NCBI GenBank assembly: GCA_963942565.1
Contig: OZ012685.1
Location: forward strand, 24,734,553 to 24,798,552
DNA length: 64,000 nucleotides
Source: Maea johnstoni
Lineage: Eukaryota; Annelida; Polychaeta; Spionida; Magelonidae
Direction: 5' to 3'
Below, one piece after another: positions 22,020 to 34,010 of the stretch. Position 1 is the stretch's first letter. Each line of letters opens with the position of its first letter. The translations under genes were made by a program, and so were the position numbers. The notes below the pieces were generated by a model, which did not search any database, was not told where the DNA came from, and was given only the letters and a program-made list of their open reading frames with translations.

Positions 22020-24803
22020 ACGCTTCCTACTTAAGACGGGTTCACTTCTTGTCATACCTATGCAAGGGTAATGGTACCATTCTTTAAATGAATCGCATCC
22101 TATGCTCTGTTCAGCCTCCGAAATGGGATCATCTGTACATGGTAATCCACAAACCCGACAAATATACTACAGTTGCTCTTCGGGTGGAGTTGTTTTCTCT
22201 TGAACCTTCTTTTGCTTGCCCACCTTTTGTTTAATGACACTTCTCAATGCAGTAGTCTTGTTCTGAATATTTTGAGAAAGTCACTTGTCTGAATTCTGAC
22301 ATATTGCTTGGAGACTGTTAAAAACATCTAAAATCATGCATATCTGGAGGTCATCTAATTCCATTTGCTCACCAAAGAGCTGGCACCAAAGCTCAGTAAG
22401 GCTTCCGTCACTTTGAAATTTATTTAATACTACTGAATAGAAATTTTCTCTATACTCTTAAACATTCTTGCTGAAATGTTCTTTGATGTAACCTAAATAA
22501 TTGTATGAAGAACACATTTGTGGTATCAGTGACATTTGTCAAACCTCTTCGTAGACCTTGCTTATCTGCTATTTCCTGTAAACTTTCTTGACCACTTGTT
22601 GAAGCCAATAAGTCAGCTTCTTGTATTTCAAACCTTTTAATGAGATTACATCGTATTTGGTCTCTCAGGATTTCATTTTTCTTTTGTGGCTGACTTAGAC
22701 GTGAATTTATGGTGTCCTTTATACTTTGCTTCACAGCATGAATGCAACTTCCTGCAATATAGCATAGTATTGATCTCATGGCCCCTGGAATGTCACCTGT
22801 GCTAATTTCACTTTCAATCTCCCCATCATCTGGCAATGACAGATCAACAATCTTATCCACACAAATTAGGGCGGTTTTGGTACATGCCATTATTTTGCGA
22901 TATAGAAATTTCTGGAAAAATAATTTTGCAATCACTCTTATATTCAGCTGATGTCAAATAATCATTGGTCTTTGAAAAAAGATTGGCTGGCTTTGCACCC
23001 TTTTTGTTGTCAGATATTGTTCTTAACTCCTTCGGGAGACGGTAACTTTAACTCTGTCCAGATTTTGTTCAGGAATAACTTGGTACTTGCATGCTCTTTA
23101 AGGTGAGTTATGGGTTCTATGAGGTCAATTTTCCCTGTTGATGTTGTAATCGAAATATTTTGTTGGACTGACTGAGAAAACACAGGCATGTTGAATGGGA
23201 AATCCAGTAAGTCCTGATTTACTTGTGTGGGATTAGATTGGACAGATTCATATTCGTTGATATCCTGCTCCAATTTAGGTGGGTTTTCAATATCATATGA
23301 AGGATGTTGATAGCAGGATAGGTCTTCAAGTGGAATTTCACTTAGTTGTGTGTAAAACTTGTACACTTCTTCTGTATGTTTCTTGCCTGCTGCGGACCTA
23401 CTATAATTTAGAACTTGCAGTCCTACTAGACTAGTAGCTCTTCGTATAGCCACCCCTATCTGACCGGTATTATAGACGCCATTGCAGTCCACCAAAACCT
23501 TTTCCAGTGTTGGTCCTTGAGACCTATACATTGTTTATGCATATGCAAGTTTAATTGGGTATTGTGACCTCAAAGCAATAACTCTACTTTCACCAGGATC
23601 ATAAACGTCAAAATTATACTTGCTTGGACTTATCACTGTTGAACCAAATTTGATGGTGGGGTCCACATTTGAAAATTCTGGCACTGTTCCTTTCAGACCA
23701 TTCACTAACGTAGCACTCAGGTTATTGAGGAGAGTGACAGGAGCCCCAACTTTCAAAGACAGCATTTTTGGGGCAGGACGTTGTCTCAACACTCAGGGGC
23801 ATGGTGAAATGATATAAAAGAATTCAAAATCTCACATTTTAAAAAGTTTATAAGCATGTGCCTTTTATGATGGAATAGTATTGTAACCCATTAATAATAA
23901 AGCATCACAAATGTCATGTACCCCATGTCCCTCCAACATGCAAGTGATACCAATGTTGATATCAATACTGGTGGTTTACTTACTTAGTCATTCTCTAAGG
24001 TATAACATAACATTATATTTTACTTGAAAACTTTTGTGCAAACATTAGAACTTTATAAATGAAACTAAAAAAGATTAAATCCCTGTGAGCTCAAATAAGT
24101 ATCTAACCAATATCAAAATATAAAACCTACCAATATCGCTTGATGTATAAGTTTGAAGTTTGCCTTCTGCTTCGCTTAAGCACATGTAATTATGTAGGTC
24201 CACATTAAAATTTGTGGCAAACAGATGTACTGTTTTATTATTTGAATCACCTTTGATAGGTTGAGATAGGGATTCCATCAGTTGGTATGTCTCTTCATTA
24301 GGGTCTCCTGAGCGCTGGTTAACTGCCATGATATAATCCACATCATGCTGCCGCACGACCTCCATAAGGTGTACATGGTGTACTATATTCTTCTTGAATG
24401 CACTTGATGAAAACACAAAATTACCTAAGTCGCCATAAAGGGGATTACATATTGGAGGCAATTGTATAAAAGAGCCTGACAGAACCATCTGCATACCTCC
24501 AAAAACTTTGTTTGGATCCTTTATACTCCTGATTACATATTCCAGTTTATCAAATAGAAGAGCACTGACCATGCTAATCTCATCTATTACAAGAACATCA
24601 GTATAGGTAATCCTATCCCGGGCTTGTGCAAATACATCTGTGTAAATTAATTCTTGTAACTCTTCAATTGAGTGGCGACCATCAAGGAGATTAGCCCAAC
24701 TGTGAAGCTTGACAGCATTCATATTTGGCAATGCAGTAGTGGCCATGCCTGTTGATGCTGTTACTGCCACTTTCTTCCCCTAGTTGCGTAATTCACAATG
24801 TAC
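22020..24803 (-). pseudogene. PIF1-like helicase / PHD-finger relic (copy 2)
   Basis: PIF1 is a 5'-3' DNA helicase. A spliced minus-strand copy: exon 24803-24131 follows an ACAG acceptor and carries VTASTGMATTAL, the Walker B-type LVIDEISMV and SGSFIQLPPI (motif III), ending at a GTAGGT donor. The next exon starts near 23791 with LSLKVGAPVTLL and TLVNGLKGTV, then LAYAYAQTMYRSQGPTLEKV and GQIGVAI. The linker (LRRGLTNVTDTTNVFF) is followed by a PHD-like finger (YICRVCGLPCTDD, then SIGCDSFKEWYHYPCIGM) at 22030-22200. The Walker A exon was not found, and there are several stops or frameshifts. Intron positions match the copy in the P element, although the proteins are only about half identical by eye, so this is a separate subfamily. 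No terminal inverted repeats were found. Confidence 0.8.
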
Positions 24804-25860
24804 CTGTTATAACAAAAAGTGTAGTTAGGTATTGTTTATTTAAAAAAGTTTACTTTCTGTATGACCAATGAAATCATAATAATCAATATCTAGTACTGTG
24901 TTAATCATGGACAACACTTGGTATGAAATTCATAATAGGACTCACTCAGAGTCTGTTATAACAATACCCTCAGGTGGCTTCTACACATGAGAAGAGATAA
25001 TAGTGCCAAAGAGGTGTTCATTCTGAACAGAATTCCTAGTTTCGGGGAACTAACTCGCTAGAATACGTCTAAATTCAAAACTCGTATTAATAGCAGTGCC
25101 AACAGTATGAGTATTCTTCAGACAGTGAAACAGTATGTTATAGATAGTAGCGTCGATACACACTGGGAGACTTCCCTGTAAAACCTTTAGTCATTAGTGT
25201 ACCTATGTATATGGACTAAGTGTATCTGAAACAAAGTATTGAATTGAATTGAATAACATATATTATTACATGTATTTGTATGCCCTGGTATCTGTCTGAA
25301 CGTCGGTACTTGGCAGCATAAAATGCTTCACTTATCAGCAATACCATGAAAAATCCTATTTTGGACTGTTGACAATCAATCCAAATCAGGCCATAAAAAC
25401 TAACATTCAGAATAATCAAAATATCTGGAAATAAATAGATAGGATTTTAGCACATTTCTTTCCTAAAAATATTGGTACGTTTTGTGTATAAAAGAAGCAT
25501 TAATAGAATATGAAAACGTTTAAAACACATGTTCATCTCATTTCTAGTACTAGTACCAGTACGATTGACGGTTAAACTAGATAATTAAGCCCATTCACAG
25601 ATGGAGTTAACCCATGCTTAGGTCGTATTTGAAAATATATTTTAAAAGAAATGGTTTAATCCGAAAGGAATAGCATCTTCAGTTTTAGGTTTTGCCTAGA
25701 TATCAAAGAACATGTATTGTCGCATCAAGACTTTCTTGCATTCTGAATCTTTGTTCAATAAACTAGAAATCCTAGGCGTTATATACCCAAAACGTCCGCT
25801 GAAAATATGTACTCGTTATGAAAGCAAACGCATTATAGTCGATAGAGCTATTGCCTTTTT
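24804..25860. other. No recognised gene
   Basis: AT-rich flank of the PIF1 relic. I searched the minus strand for the missing Walker A exon (GQCGTGKT-like) and for a P-type transposase, and saw neither. Confidence 0.45.
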
Positions 25861-25887
25861 CTACTACTACAACTACTACTACTACTA

Positions 25888-25971
<84 letters not shown>
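25861..25971. repeat. (CTA)n then (CT)n microsatellite
   Basis: About ten CTA/ACT triplets pass into about 41 uninterrupted CT dinucleotides (25890-25971). Open frames over it (poly Leu-Ser, Arg-Glu) are artefacts of the repeat. Confidence 0.95.
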
Positions 25972-25972
<1 letters not shown>

Positions 25973-26254
25973 CATATTGTTATTCTATTGTTTTCTCCGT
26001 GGAATGTACTGTACTCCACTATTAACTCCAGGCTAGGCAAGATTTAACATTGTATCTATTACCGAAAACGCAACTGTAATTAATAGTTTATTTCAGACAA
26101 AGAATCGGTGTGGACTGTTCCAAGAGAATACAGCATAAATACTGATTGGGCAAATTATAGTTCAACGGCAAGGAAATGTCACCAAAACACATAAGACGTA
26201 AAGCAAGAAACAAAAAAATGAGTGTCGTCCCCCCGTTTTAACAACCAATTAGAT

Positions 26255-26656
26255 CACAGGTGTTTGCATCCGGATATTTACAGTTTTACATTGCCTATTT
26301 ACAGTTTTACAGTGCCTATTGACAGCTTCACACTCGATTACTCTTATAGTTTATCTAAAGGTTTGCAGGCTTCCACCGCTTCACTTTTCAGCAGCTGATT
26401 CTACCTAAAAAATAAAGTGAAACTTGCCTAAACCTACCATCAAAATGTGCCCCTGCTTCGCCTTGCTTGAATTAAGCTGGTCTAAACATTCATCTTTCGA
26501 TAGAAATCTACATCTGGCCATCTAAAGCCAGAACATGCCATCATTCACTCGAGATTCCCTCCATCTTGAGTTCTGCCAGTTACTGCCCCGCAGTGAATGT
26601 CATCAGCCAATCAAAAGGCAGAGTTCCCATAATGCACATAGTACTACAGTTTCGTG
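26255..26656 (+). repeat. Left terminal inverted repeat of the P-like element
   Basis: 402 bp starting CACAGGTGTTTGCATCCGG. Includes a tandem pair of TTTACAGTTTTACA-like lines. The helicase ATG lies 47 bp beyond its inner edge, so it probably supplies that gene's promoter and 5' UTR. Confidence 0.9.
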
Positions 26657-26702
26657 TGATCAATGGTGCATGCTTCTTGGTTTCAGTTTTTATTCTTCCA
26701 AA

Positions 26703-29700
26703 ATGAACAATTTACAGCAGCAAGCAGTGGATTGGGCAGTTGCAGGACATAACCTTATCATCACAGGACAGTGTGGAACAGGCAAAACATTTACAGTGAG
26801 GTAAATGTGGTGAATCAACTTCATGACAAATTGAACAACAATACACAACATATCTTTTTGTATTCTGCTGTATTCCTATTTTAAGGTGTGAGATTCACAC
26901 TGAGTTTTTACTGAAGAAAACCAAAATATAGAGCATATATGAAATGTTTGTTATATCAATTTACTCTTTTTGCATTTATTTATTTATCTATTTTTTTTTA
27001 TAAACTTCTTATTCCTTTCAAACACAAATAAATACAGTTACAATATTTTGTCACTGTTGAGACCAGAATAATAATTATCATTTATTTATGTATATGTTAT
27101 GGAATGATATACTATTCTGTCATTGTTTCGGTCCACAACTTTTCAAACAAATTTAAGATGTCCTTTTACAACAGGTTCAATACAAAAAGTTTATTTATAT
27201 TCATATAGATAGATAGATAGATATCAACTTACCTTCTAATACCTGATGCTCATCTTAAGTTTCTTGGCAAACACCTTTGGACGTCCTACACAGTCATGTA
27301 ATGAGGCTGCTTGACTATGGCCCGCATTAGACTTTCTGGACACTGTCTTCTGGCCAAGAATGGTAGCGTTCACAGCAGGCCCATACTGCAACACTGTAGG
27401 GTTTGTGTTCAAACCATGACAGACGCCACGCTGTTGGCAGAAAAAGTTTTCAACCACATCAGAGTTGATGTATCCTGGAATTATAGGATATTCAGGTAAA
27501 ACCTGACTACAGAGAGACAGAAACCCACCAAGTGACGAATCTATGTCCTCACGGCATTCTTGTGTCATAAGATGTCTTGTGGAAATTCCAGATGTTGCCG
27601 CCTATTCCCTGAAAAAATCCAACACTTCTTGGATAGTGTGCAAGCGATTGTCTGCGGTGCTGAGAATGGGGCAACGACAGTCTGTGTAAATTGCCACTAG
27701 AAGACTTGTATTCTCAAGTAGTTTTTACTTCTGAAGTAAATTTCTCTGGGTCACTGCTACTTTTCTGCACTGATTTCATAAGACTTAGCATATCTCTGGA
27801 AAGTACATCTTCTGCTAGCTTGTTTCTCATTTTCAGTGTGCTTGTTAGGAAGATGTGTTCTTTTGTCAGACGGCGATGCAAACTTATACCATGTTTGGTA
27901 TTATAAGCAAAAGCCTCCTCCCACAGTTCCCAGACAATTTTCCTATTCTCAAGCAACAGGTACCTCCCACTCTTAATATTTTCTTCTTTGCTGGCCTCCA
28001 GACTATTGCGAATTTTCTTTAAACAATGTTTGATATCTTATATAATGGCAATTTTTTGTTCTTGGCAAAAGACATTTCTTGCAAGGTAATTGTCATCGCG
28101 CGGGTCAGCTCTGAATAAAATTTTCATGAAAGAGCGATTTGTAAATGCACCATCCATTAACAGGTAGTCGACACGGAAGCCATGATTGATAAGTGCCTCA
28201 AGCAATTCAATAAATGTGTAATAAATCTGATAGGCTTGGGTTGTATGCGTAGTGTAATATGCTACGGGCCACCTGAATCCGGTAAATCCAGAGAAAACAT
28301 ATTGGAGGGCATGTGTTGCCATGGAAGCACTTTTGTTCACAATTTTCTCAAGCTGATTGGCAGTTTTCCCAACATCAACAAATCCAACAAGTTTCCATTT
28401 CTTTCCTGACCTTAGAATTTGGACATTATCCTAAAATGACATCTCATCTATGCACAAACCTCCCCTCATGCCAGCTGATGGCACTCCTTGTCTTTGGGCC
28501 TCACATCGCATCCACTCCAGATTTTCATGGATAACACCTGGATGTTGTGGAACAAAGTTCTTATAATAGGCAAGCAGACGCGTGGATGGTAGAATAAGTA
28601 CACCTGTCTTCTTTGACTCATCATATCTTAATCCGTTGTATGCATCAGGGGATCTGCACCAAAGCCTTAAGCTTATACTAATCACCCGTGTGTCCCAGCA
28701 TCTGCCATGTTTGGATGTTTTCAGATGTTTTGACTGTGACATTAGTAATTCATTCATGTCATCTGAGGCATTTGGGAAAACTCTTTCAAATATGGCTGTC
28801 ATATCTTCAGCATCTTCTTTTTCCAGCTCTATCTCATTTCTTTTATTCTCTGTCTTATTCTGTATATTTTCCTGTTTCTTTTCGTCAGCTTTTACATTCT
28901 CATCTAGGCCATTGTCTACAGGTTGTTGACTCGCTTGACTGCCTGAACCTGACTCTCTATGTACCTGTCTCAAAAGTTTGGTTTCATTGTTTCTGCATGC
29001 TAAACATTTGGGATTAACCCTGGTGTGACAAAGCAAATGACATGCTAGACTGTTATGGCCTAGTCTTCCATTTTCCTCCCCTAGTTTAGTCCAATATCCA
29101 CAATTGCTGTCATGATTTTCTACAGTAGGTACAGGGATTCCATGGCAAACCTGTAGGTATCCGAGCATGACAAAGAGCTTATCAATATCCAGTTGAGTCC
29201 AACCAATGGATTGTGATATTTCAAGCTTTTCATAGTTTATGGCCATATTCCGACAAAAAATGTTCATTGATCCATCATTCCTTATGTCTTTATTCAACTG
29301 AACATAATCACCATTGATCAGTGGGGTTGTTGGCATGGACAAATTTATTTCATCCTCATTCTTGGTCAAGATAGTTACATATTCTGGGTACATAAAATCA
29401 CAACTTTTATTGTTCTAAACTTCACTCCAATTCACCCATTTGATGCCTTGATAAAACACCTTTTGTGAACCATATTGAGTGCTTATTCTCCTTTTTAGAA
29501 CTGATTTTGGGTATAGCCATCTGATGTATCTTCCCACAGTTACGGCTGTTACTGTTGGATCATCAATAGAGTTCAGGATGTCATCTACATTAATATCTTT
29601 ATTACTTTGCCCTTCCTCAATATTCCAAATAAACCTGTAGAAAAAAGAATGAAATATGTTAATGTACTATGACTTGTCAAAACTTAAGTATGTGGTTCAT

Positions 29701-32700
29701 AATGAACTTAAAAAATGGAAAATATTTTCATAAGCAACATAGTACCTGATTTTGACATTATTTTATGCACACAGTGATACTGACAACAAATATGATACTG
29801 ACATGAATTCTATGTTTTGTGTTACAGGAGCATTGTAAAACTACTTAAGGAAAATGGTAGGAAGGTTTCGGTGACAGCGTCCACTGGAATGGCCACAACT
29901 GCACTAACGAATCTAGGTGCAGTAACTGTTCATAGATGGGCAGGATTGATGGATGGAAGATACAGCCAAGAGGATCTTTATGGTGCTATACATACAGACA
30001 AATTTACAGAAATAAGGAAGAAAATAACAGAAACAGAGGTTTTGATTTTAGACGAGATTAGTATGATTAGTTCCAGAACATTTGATCAGCTGGAGTATGT
30101 GACTCGTTAATAAGAAATCCACAGAAAATCTTTGGGGGGCTGCAAGTGATTCTTGCTGGTTCCTTTAAACAGCTTCCTCCAATACCTGCCCGTCGCTATG
30201 GGGATCAAGGAGATTTTGCATTCAAATCAAAAGTATTTGAGAAGATCATTGTCCATCATGTGCACCTTAAAGATGTGGTCCATCAGACTGAGAAGGACTT
30301 GATTATTGCTGTGAATGAGCTATGCTCAGGAAATCCCAGTGACACAACTCATGAGCTCATAGAAAACCTATCAAGGCCAATCATCAATGAAGATGATGAA
30401 GCACCGACTTATCTCTATTCTACTAATTTTGATGTGGAATTTCATAACCAAATGTGCCTGTCAGATGGAGGAGATATTGTCTACTACAAAGCTGATGATG
30501 AAGGTGGGCCGTTAATATAATAAATGTGTGACAAAGTTGAAATGTTGGTGTTTCTACAAAGGAATCAAATTTTTAATCAGTTTATAGGAAAGTTATGATA
30601 TCACCATTTCAAAGTGTTTACTTTCTCTGCTTATTTATGGCGATTTGTATGACTTTATATATTTTGAATTGTATTGAAGTGAATTGTAAATATTTCTTGA
30701 ATAACTCTTTAATGAAACTAGTATTTTAACAAAAAATACCCTGAAAGAAGCTGAGACCACTATGCCTGTTATCTTATAATTTACTATTAAGTATCCTTAT
30801 CCAATATGGTGTTATTAGTTACTTTTAATATTAAACAAAATGTCATAGTTTTTTTATTATTTTGAAATATTGAAAAAATTTGAAAAATGAATAGAATGTA
30901 TTCAGAATATTAACTAAATTATTCATTTATATATTCAAAGATGTTTCCGTATTATTTATGTATTTCTACGTAAAGGCTTTATGTTAATTTGGGTAATTTT
31001 GCCAGATATGCCTTGCATTTAGGGCTTGTACTGCTAAAGGAGCCTGAGGGGTAACAATGTCAACCACCAGCATTTTAGTTTGTGTAGAATCTGGACACTG
31101 GTATGTGTGCCTTCAAATCATACTTAATATTTTATTTTGTTTTTCAGGAAACCACCGTTTGCTTCGTACTAGTGAAGCAGCTAGACAATTGGCCCTCAAA
31201 GTTGGATGCCCAGTGATACTGATTAGGAATATCAGTAAAACTCTAGTAAATGGACTTAAAGGGGAGGTTGTTCAGCTTTCAGAAAAAGGCCCAGTAGTTA
31301 GGTTTGGAGAACAGTTAGTTCCACTTCAAAAATACAGTTTTGATGTCTATGATCCAGAAGTCTCAAGAGTCCTGGCGGTCCGCTACCAATACCCTATAAA
31401 ACTAGCATATGCACTGACGATGCATCGGGCTCAGGGCCAGACTTTACACAAGCTTGTTGTAGATTGCAGCGGGGTTAGAAATCCTGGTCAAATAGGTGTA
31501 GCTGTCGGCCGTGCTGTATCCAGTCATGGCCTACAAGTACTCAATTACAATAGAACGTCAGCCTCCTTGAAACACCCACAGTCAGTATAAGACTTCTATG
31601 TACTTCAGTGTGAACAACCACAAGAGGATTTGTCCTGTTGCACCCACAATGTAGATGACACACCTCCAGCCTCAGAATGTGTCCCCGCAGAGGATCAACC
31701 AGAAGGTACAGAGACCAGGGATCAGGACTTAAGTAGTGCTATGGAAGAGGACTTAGGTAGTGCTATGGAAGAGGACTTAAGAAGTAAGGTGGAAGGTTTA
31801 GAATTGTTTCCAGGAGATGTCCAGATATTCTTTGAAAATATTTTGAATTTACCCCAAAATCCTACAGATACCACAAATAACTTAAAAGAAATAATTACAA
31901 ATATCAAAAGCCATCCCAATGCAAAGTTTTTTTTGGACAAAATTTGGACGAAAATAAAGGAAATATATCCAATTGATGATGTGAAATCAGCCAAAGGCGG
32001 TAAAAAATCAGCAAAATTGACAGAGGCTACTTCCAAATTAAAGATGAAGTTTTAAATATGTACAAAAAGAATAAAATTCTTCAGAAACTAGAAATCTCTG
32101 AGGCAGAGATAAAAGCCACGAGTAGTGATCCAGAAAGTTTAAAGGAAACTCAAGAGAGGCAGGGCTTGCGTCGTGGTCTTCGTAACATAACTGACCCTAC
32201 CAATAACTTTTTTACCCAATTGTTTCATCAAGTCTCTAAATATGCTACCAAAAAAAATCTAGGAACCCATGGTGAAGATTTTGCAATTGTAGTGCATAGC
32301 AAATTACAGAAGGATGTAAATCTGCTTGATCAGTGGTTTGCTCTTTTTGGAGAGTTTGAGAGTGATATTTCAGAAGACCTTTATACATGCATGCTATTGG
32401 AAATTTATGAGGATACTGTGGATCATTATGTTAAAATCCATATAAGTGATTTCATCAAGCAATACCGGTCGAATGAAAGACTCAAGAAACTAGCTTTACG
32501 TACAAGCATAAAAGGGAAGGAGGGTAAAGTCAGGGAAGGTAGTAAAACAGGTAGAAAAAGGAATGGGAAAGAGATAAGTGAACTCCCAACTAAACACACC
32601 ATATACAACTGTGGTGTCTGCAGAGAAGAATGTACTGATTCTCCAAAAATACCTGAGAAGTATAGTATTGGTTGTGATGCATGTGACCTGTGGTTCCATT

Positions 32701-32826
32701 ATCCTTGTGTGGAAATAAAAGGTGATGAACCTTTTCTCACTAGGAAAAAATTCTTCCTGGTTTTGTGCAGTCTGTGAGAAATGTCAAGGCAAAGGAAAGG
32801 GGAAAGGCAAAAAGACAAAGAAATAA
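26703..32826 (+). pseudogene. PIF1-like helicase with C-terminal PHD finger (spliced, few breaks)
   Basis: Exon 1, 26703-26800, reads MNNLQQQAVDWAVAGHN and the Walker A GQCGTGKT, then the donor GTAAAT. Exon 2, 29828-30503, follows GTTACAG and holds VTASTGMATTAL, Walker B LILDEISMI, and motif III AGSFKQLPPI (Ser where most PIF1 proteins have Asp). Exon 3, from 31148 after TTTTCAG, holds ALKVGCPVIL, NGLKGEV, YALTMHRAQGQTL and GQIGVAVGRA. All three junctions are in phase. A low-complexity acidic linker and a conserved block (QGLRRGLRNITDPTNNFF) precede a PHD finger at about 32609-32800 (NCGVCREEC, IGCDACDLWFHYPC, then WFCAVC). Breaks are a one-base loss near 30108, a stop near 31588, and frameshifts near 32050 and 32750. 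It probably acts on transposition intermediates; that role is inferred. Confidence 0.85.
27239..29634 (-). pseudogene. P-superfamily transposase
   Basis: P transposases (relatives of THAP9) have a split RNase H-like catalytic domain. The minus strand from 29634, after a clean TTTTTTCTACAG acceptor, reads FIWNIEEG and DDPTVTAVTVGRYIRWL. It continues with a Cys/His-rich segment, then GGLCIDEMSF (first catalytic Asp), YLLMDGAFTNRSFMKI (second Asp), DIKHCLKKIRNSL, STLKMRNKLAEDVLS, and near 27400-27500 YINSDVVENFFCQQRG with NPTVLQYGPAVNATILG, the P signature around the catalytic Glu. Four in-frame stops (near 29423, 28431, 28036 and 27714) and one frameshift near 27600 inactivate it. An upstream exon with a DNA-binding THAP domain is expected above 29634 but was not found. 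It lies antisense in helicase intron 1. Confidence 0.8.
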
Positions 32827-33601
32827 TGGTGAGTATAGGAAATTATTAAATAATGTATAATTTTATGTATTAGCCATATGGCTTTTTCATGAAGTTGTTA
32901 GTTTCATATTACTCTACCCTGAATTCCCAGAAAATTGCATTCCTTAAGTATTTCTTGAAATATATTAGAAAAAGATTCTTTTAGATTAAAACAAAATTGT
33001 ACTTAATAGGAAGGGAAGGTTGCCAAAATGCATGAAAGGGACAAAAGTGGAAGAATTTTTCAATATTAGCTGTGTTTCTTAAATATTTCTTTTTAATTTG
33101 GACATAACTGAAAAATTGGATATTCATGAGAAAACAGATTTTTGTTGATGTTCTCCTTTGTATTCAACTGTACTGTCTTTGTCTGGTTCTGTGTGCTTTA
33201 ATACCATGACTGATTGAGTGCCTGCAGAACAATAACAACGGCATCAACAACAACAAGTGATCACTATATCACAAAAATGTGGAAAAATGTATTGATAAGA
33301 GCATTATGGAATATATATAATAAAAAAGTTGCAGATATTCAGAATTCATCATGTTGTTTATTATTTTATCCATTTCTACATTTTCATTTTACAAATCATG
33401 AATTCAGCTATTGTGATTTTGTTGGTAAAAAAGGTGGGTGGATTTCACCTTTCAAAGATAAACATTTTAATCAACTGGGGATAAACCATGCCTACTTATT
33501 TGTCAGATGCTTACCAACTCAACAACCTTACCATCTTTGCAATATATCACCACACACTTGCTAAACTGAAAGAATTCAACTGCTACTGAAAATTGCGCCA
33601 A
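32827..33601. other. P-element interior downstream of the helicase
   Basis: AT-rich. A plus-strand frame at 33214-33564 has no motif I recognise. This stretch should hold the helicase 3' UTR and possibly the first exon and promoter of the minus-strand transposase; I could not identify a THAP zinc finger in it. Confidence 0.4.
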
Positions 33602-34003
33602 CATGAAACTGTAATACTATGCGCATTATGGGAACTCTGCCTTTTGACTGGCTGATGACATTCACTGCGGGGCAGTAACTGGCAGAACTCAAGATGGAGG
33701 GAATCTCGAGTGAATGATGGCATGTTCTGGCTTTGGACGGCCAGAAGTAGATTTCTATCGAAAGATGAATGTTTAGACCAGCTTAATTCAAGCAAGGCGA
33801 AGCAGGGGCACATTTTGATGGTAGGTTTAGGCAAGTTTCACTTTATTTTTTAGGTAGAATCAGCTGCTGAAATGTGAAGCGGTGGAAGCCTGCAAACCTT
33901 TAGATAAACTATAAGAGTAGTCGAGTGTGAAGCTGTCAATAGGCACTGTAAAACTGTAAATAGGCAATGTAAAACTGTAAATATCCGGATGCAAACACCT
34001 GTG
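33602..34003 (-). repeat. Right terminal inverted repeat of the P-like element
   Basis: Inverse of 26255-26656, equal in length (402 bp), with about nine substitutions and no indel seen by eye. Confidence 0.9.
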
Positions 34004-34010
34004 ATTAGAT

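Larger units (their letters stand above)
26255..34003. mobile_element. P-superfamily DNA transposon carrying a PIF1/PHD helicase gene
   Basis: 7,749 bp. It is bounded by 402-bp terminal inverted repeats (26255-26656 and 33602-34003) with about nine mismatches by my hand alignment, and by a perfect 7-bp direct repeat ATTAGAT (26248-26254 and 34004-34010). The ends are CACAGGTG...CACCTGTG, the CA...TG form of P elements. Inside are a minus-strand P-type transposase and a plus-strand spliced PIF1-like helicase gene with a C-terminal PHD finger. The transposase lies in the helicase gene's first intron. Both genes have a few inactivating changes, so this copy is probably not autonomous, but the near-identical ends show fairly recent movement. 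P elements normally duplicate 8 bp; 7 here is unusual or reflects one mutated base. Confidence 0.85.

Noticed and set aside
25772-26047. Leu-Ser and Arg-Glu rich frames over the (CT)n tract
   Set aside because: Microsatellite artefact, present on both strands.
27239-29634. In-frame TAG/TAA codons of the P transposase as a sign of stop-codon reassignment
   Set aside because: The helicase copies, LINEs and the two-exon gene use standard stops, and a frameshift also breaks the transposase, so decay is simpler.
26255-34003. Reading the PIF1 gene as evidence for a Helitron
   Set aside because: Helitrons lack inverted repeats and target duplications and carry a Rep (HUH) domain; here there are 402-bp inverted repeats, ATTAGAT duplications and a P-type transposase, and no HUH motif.
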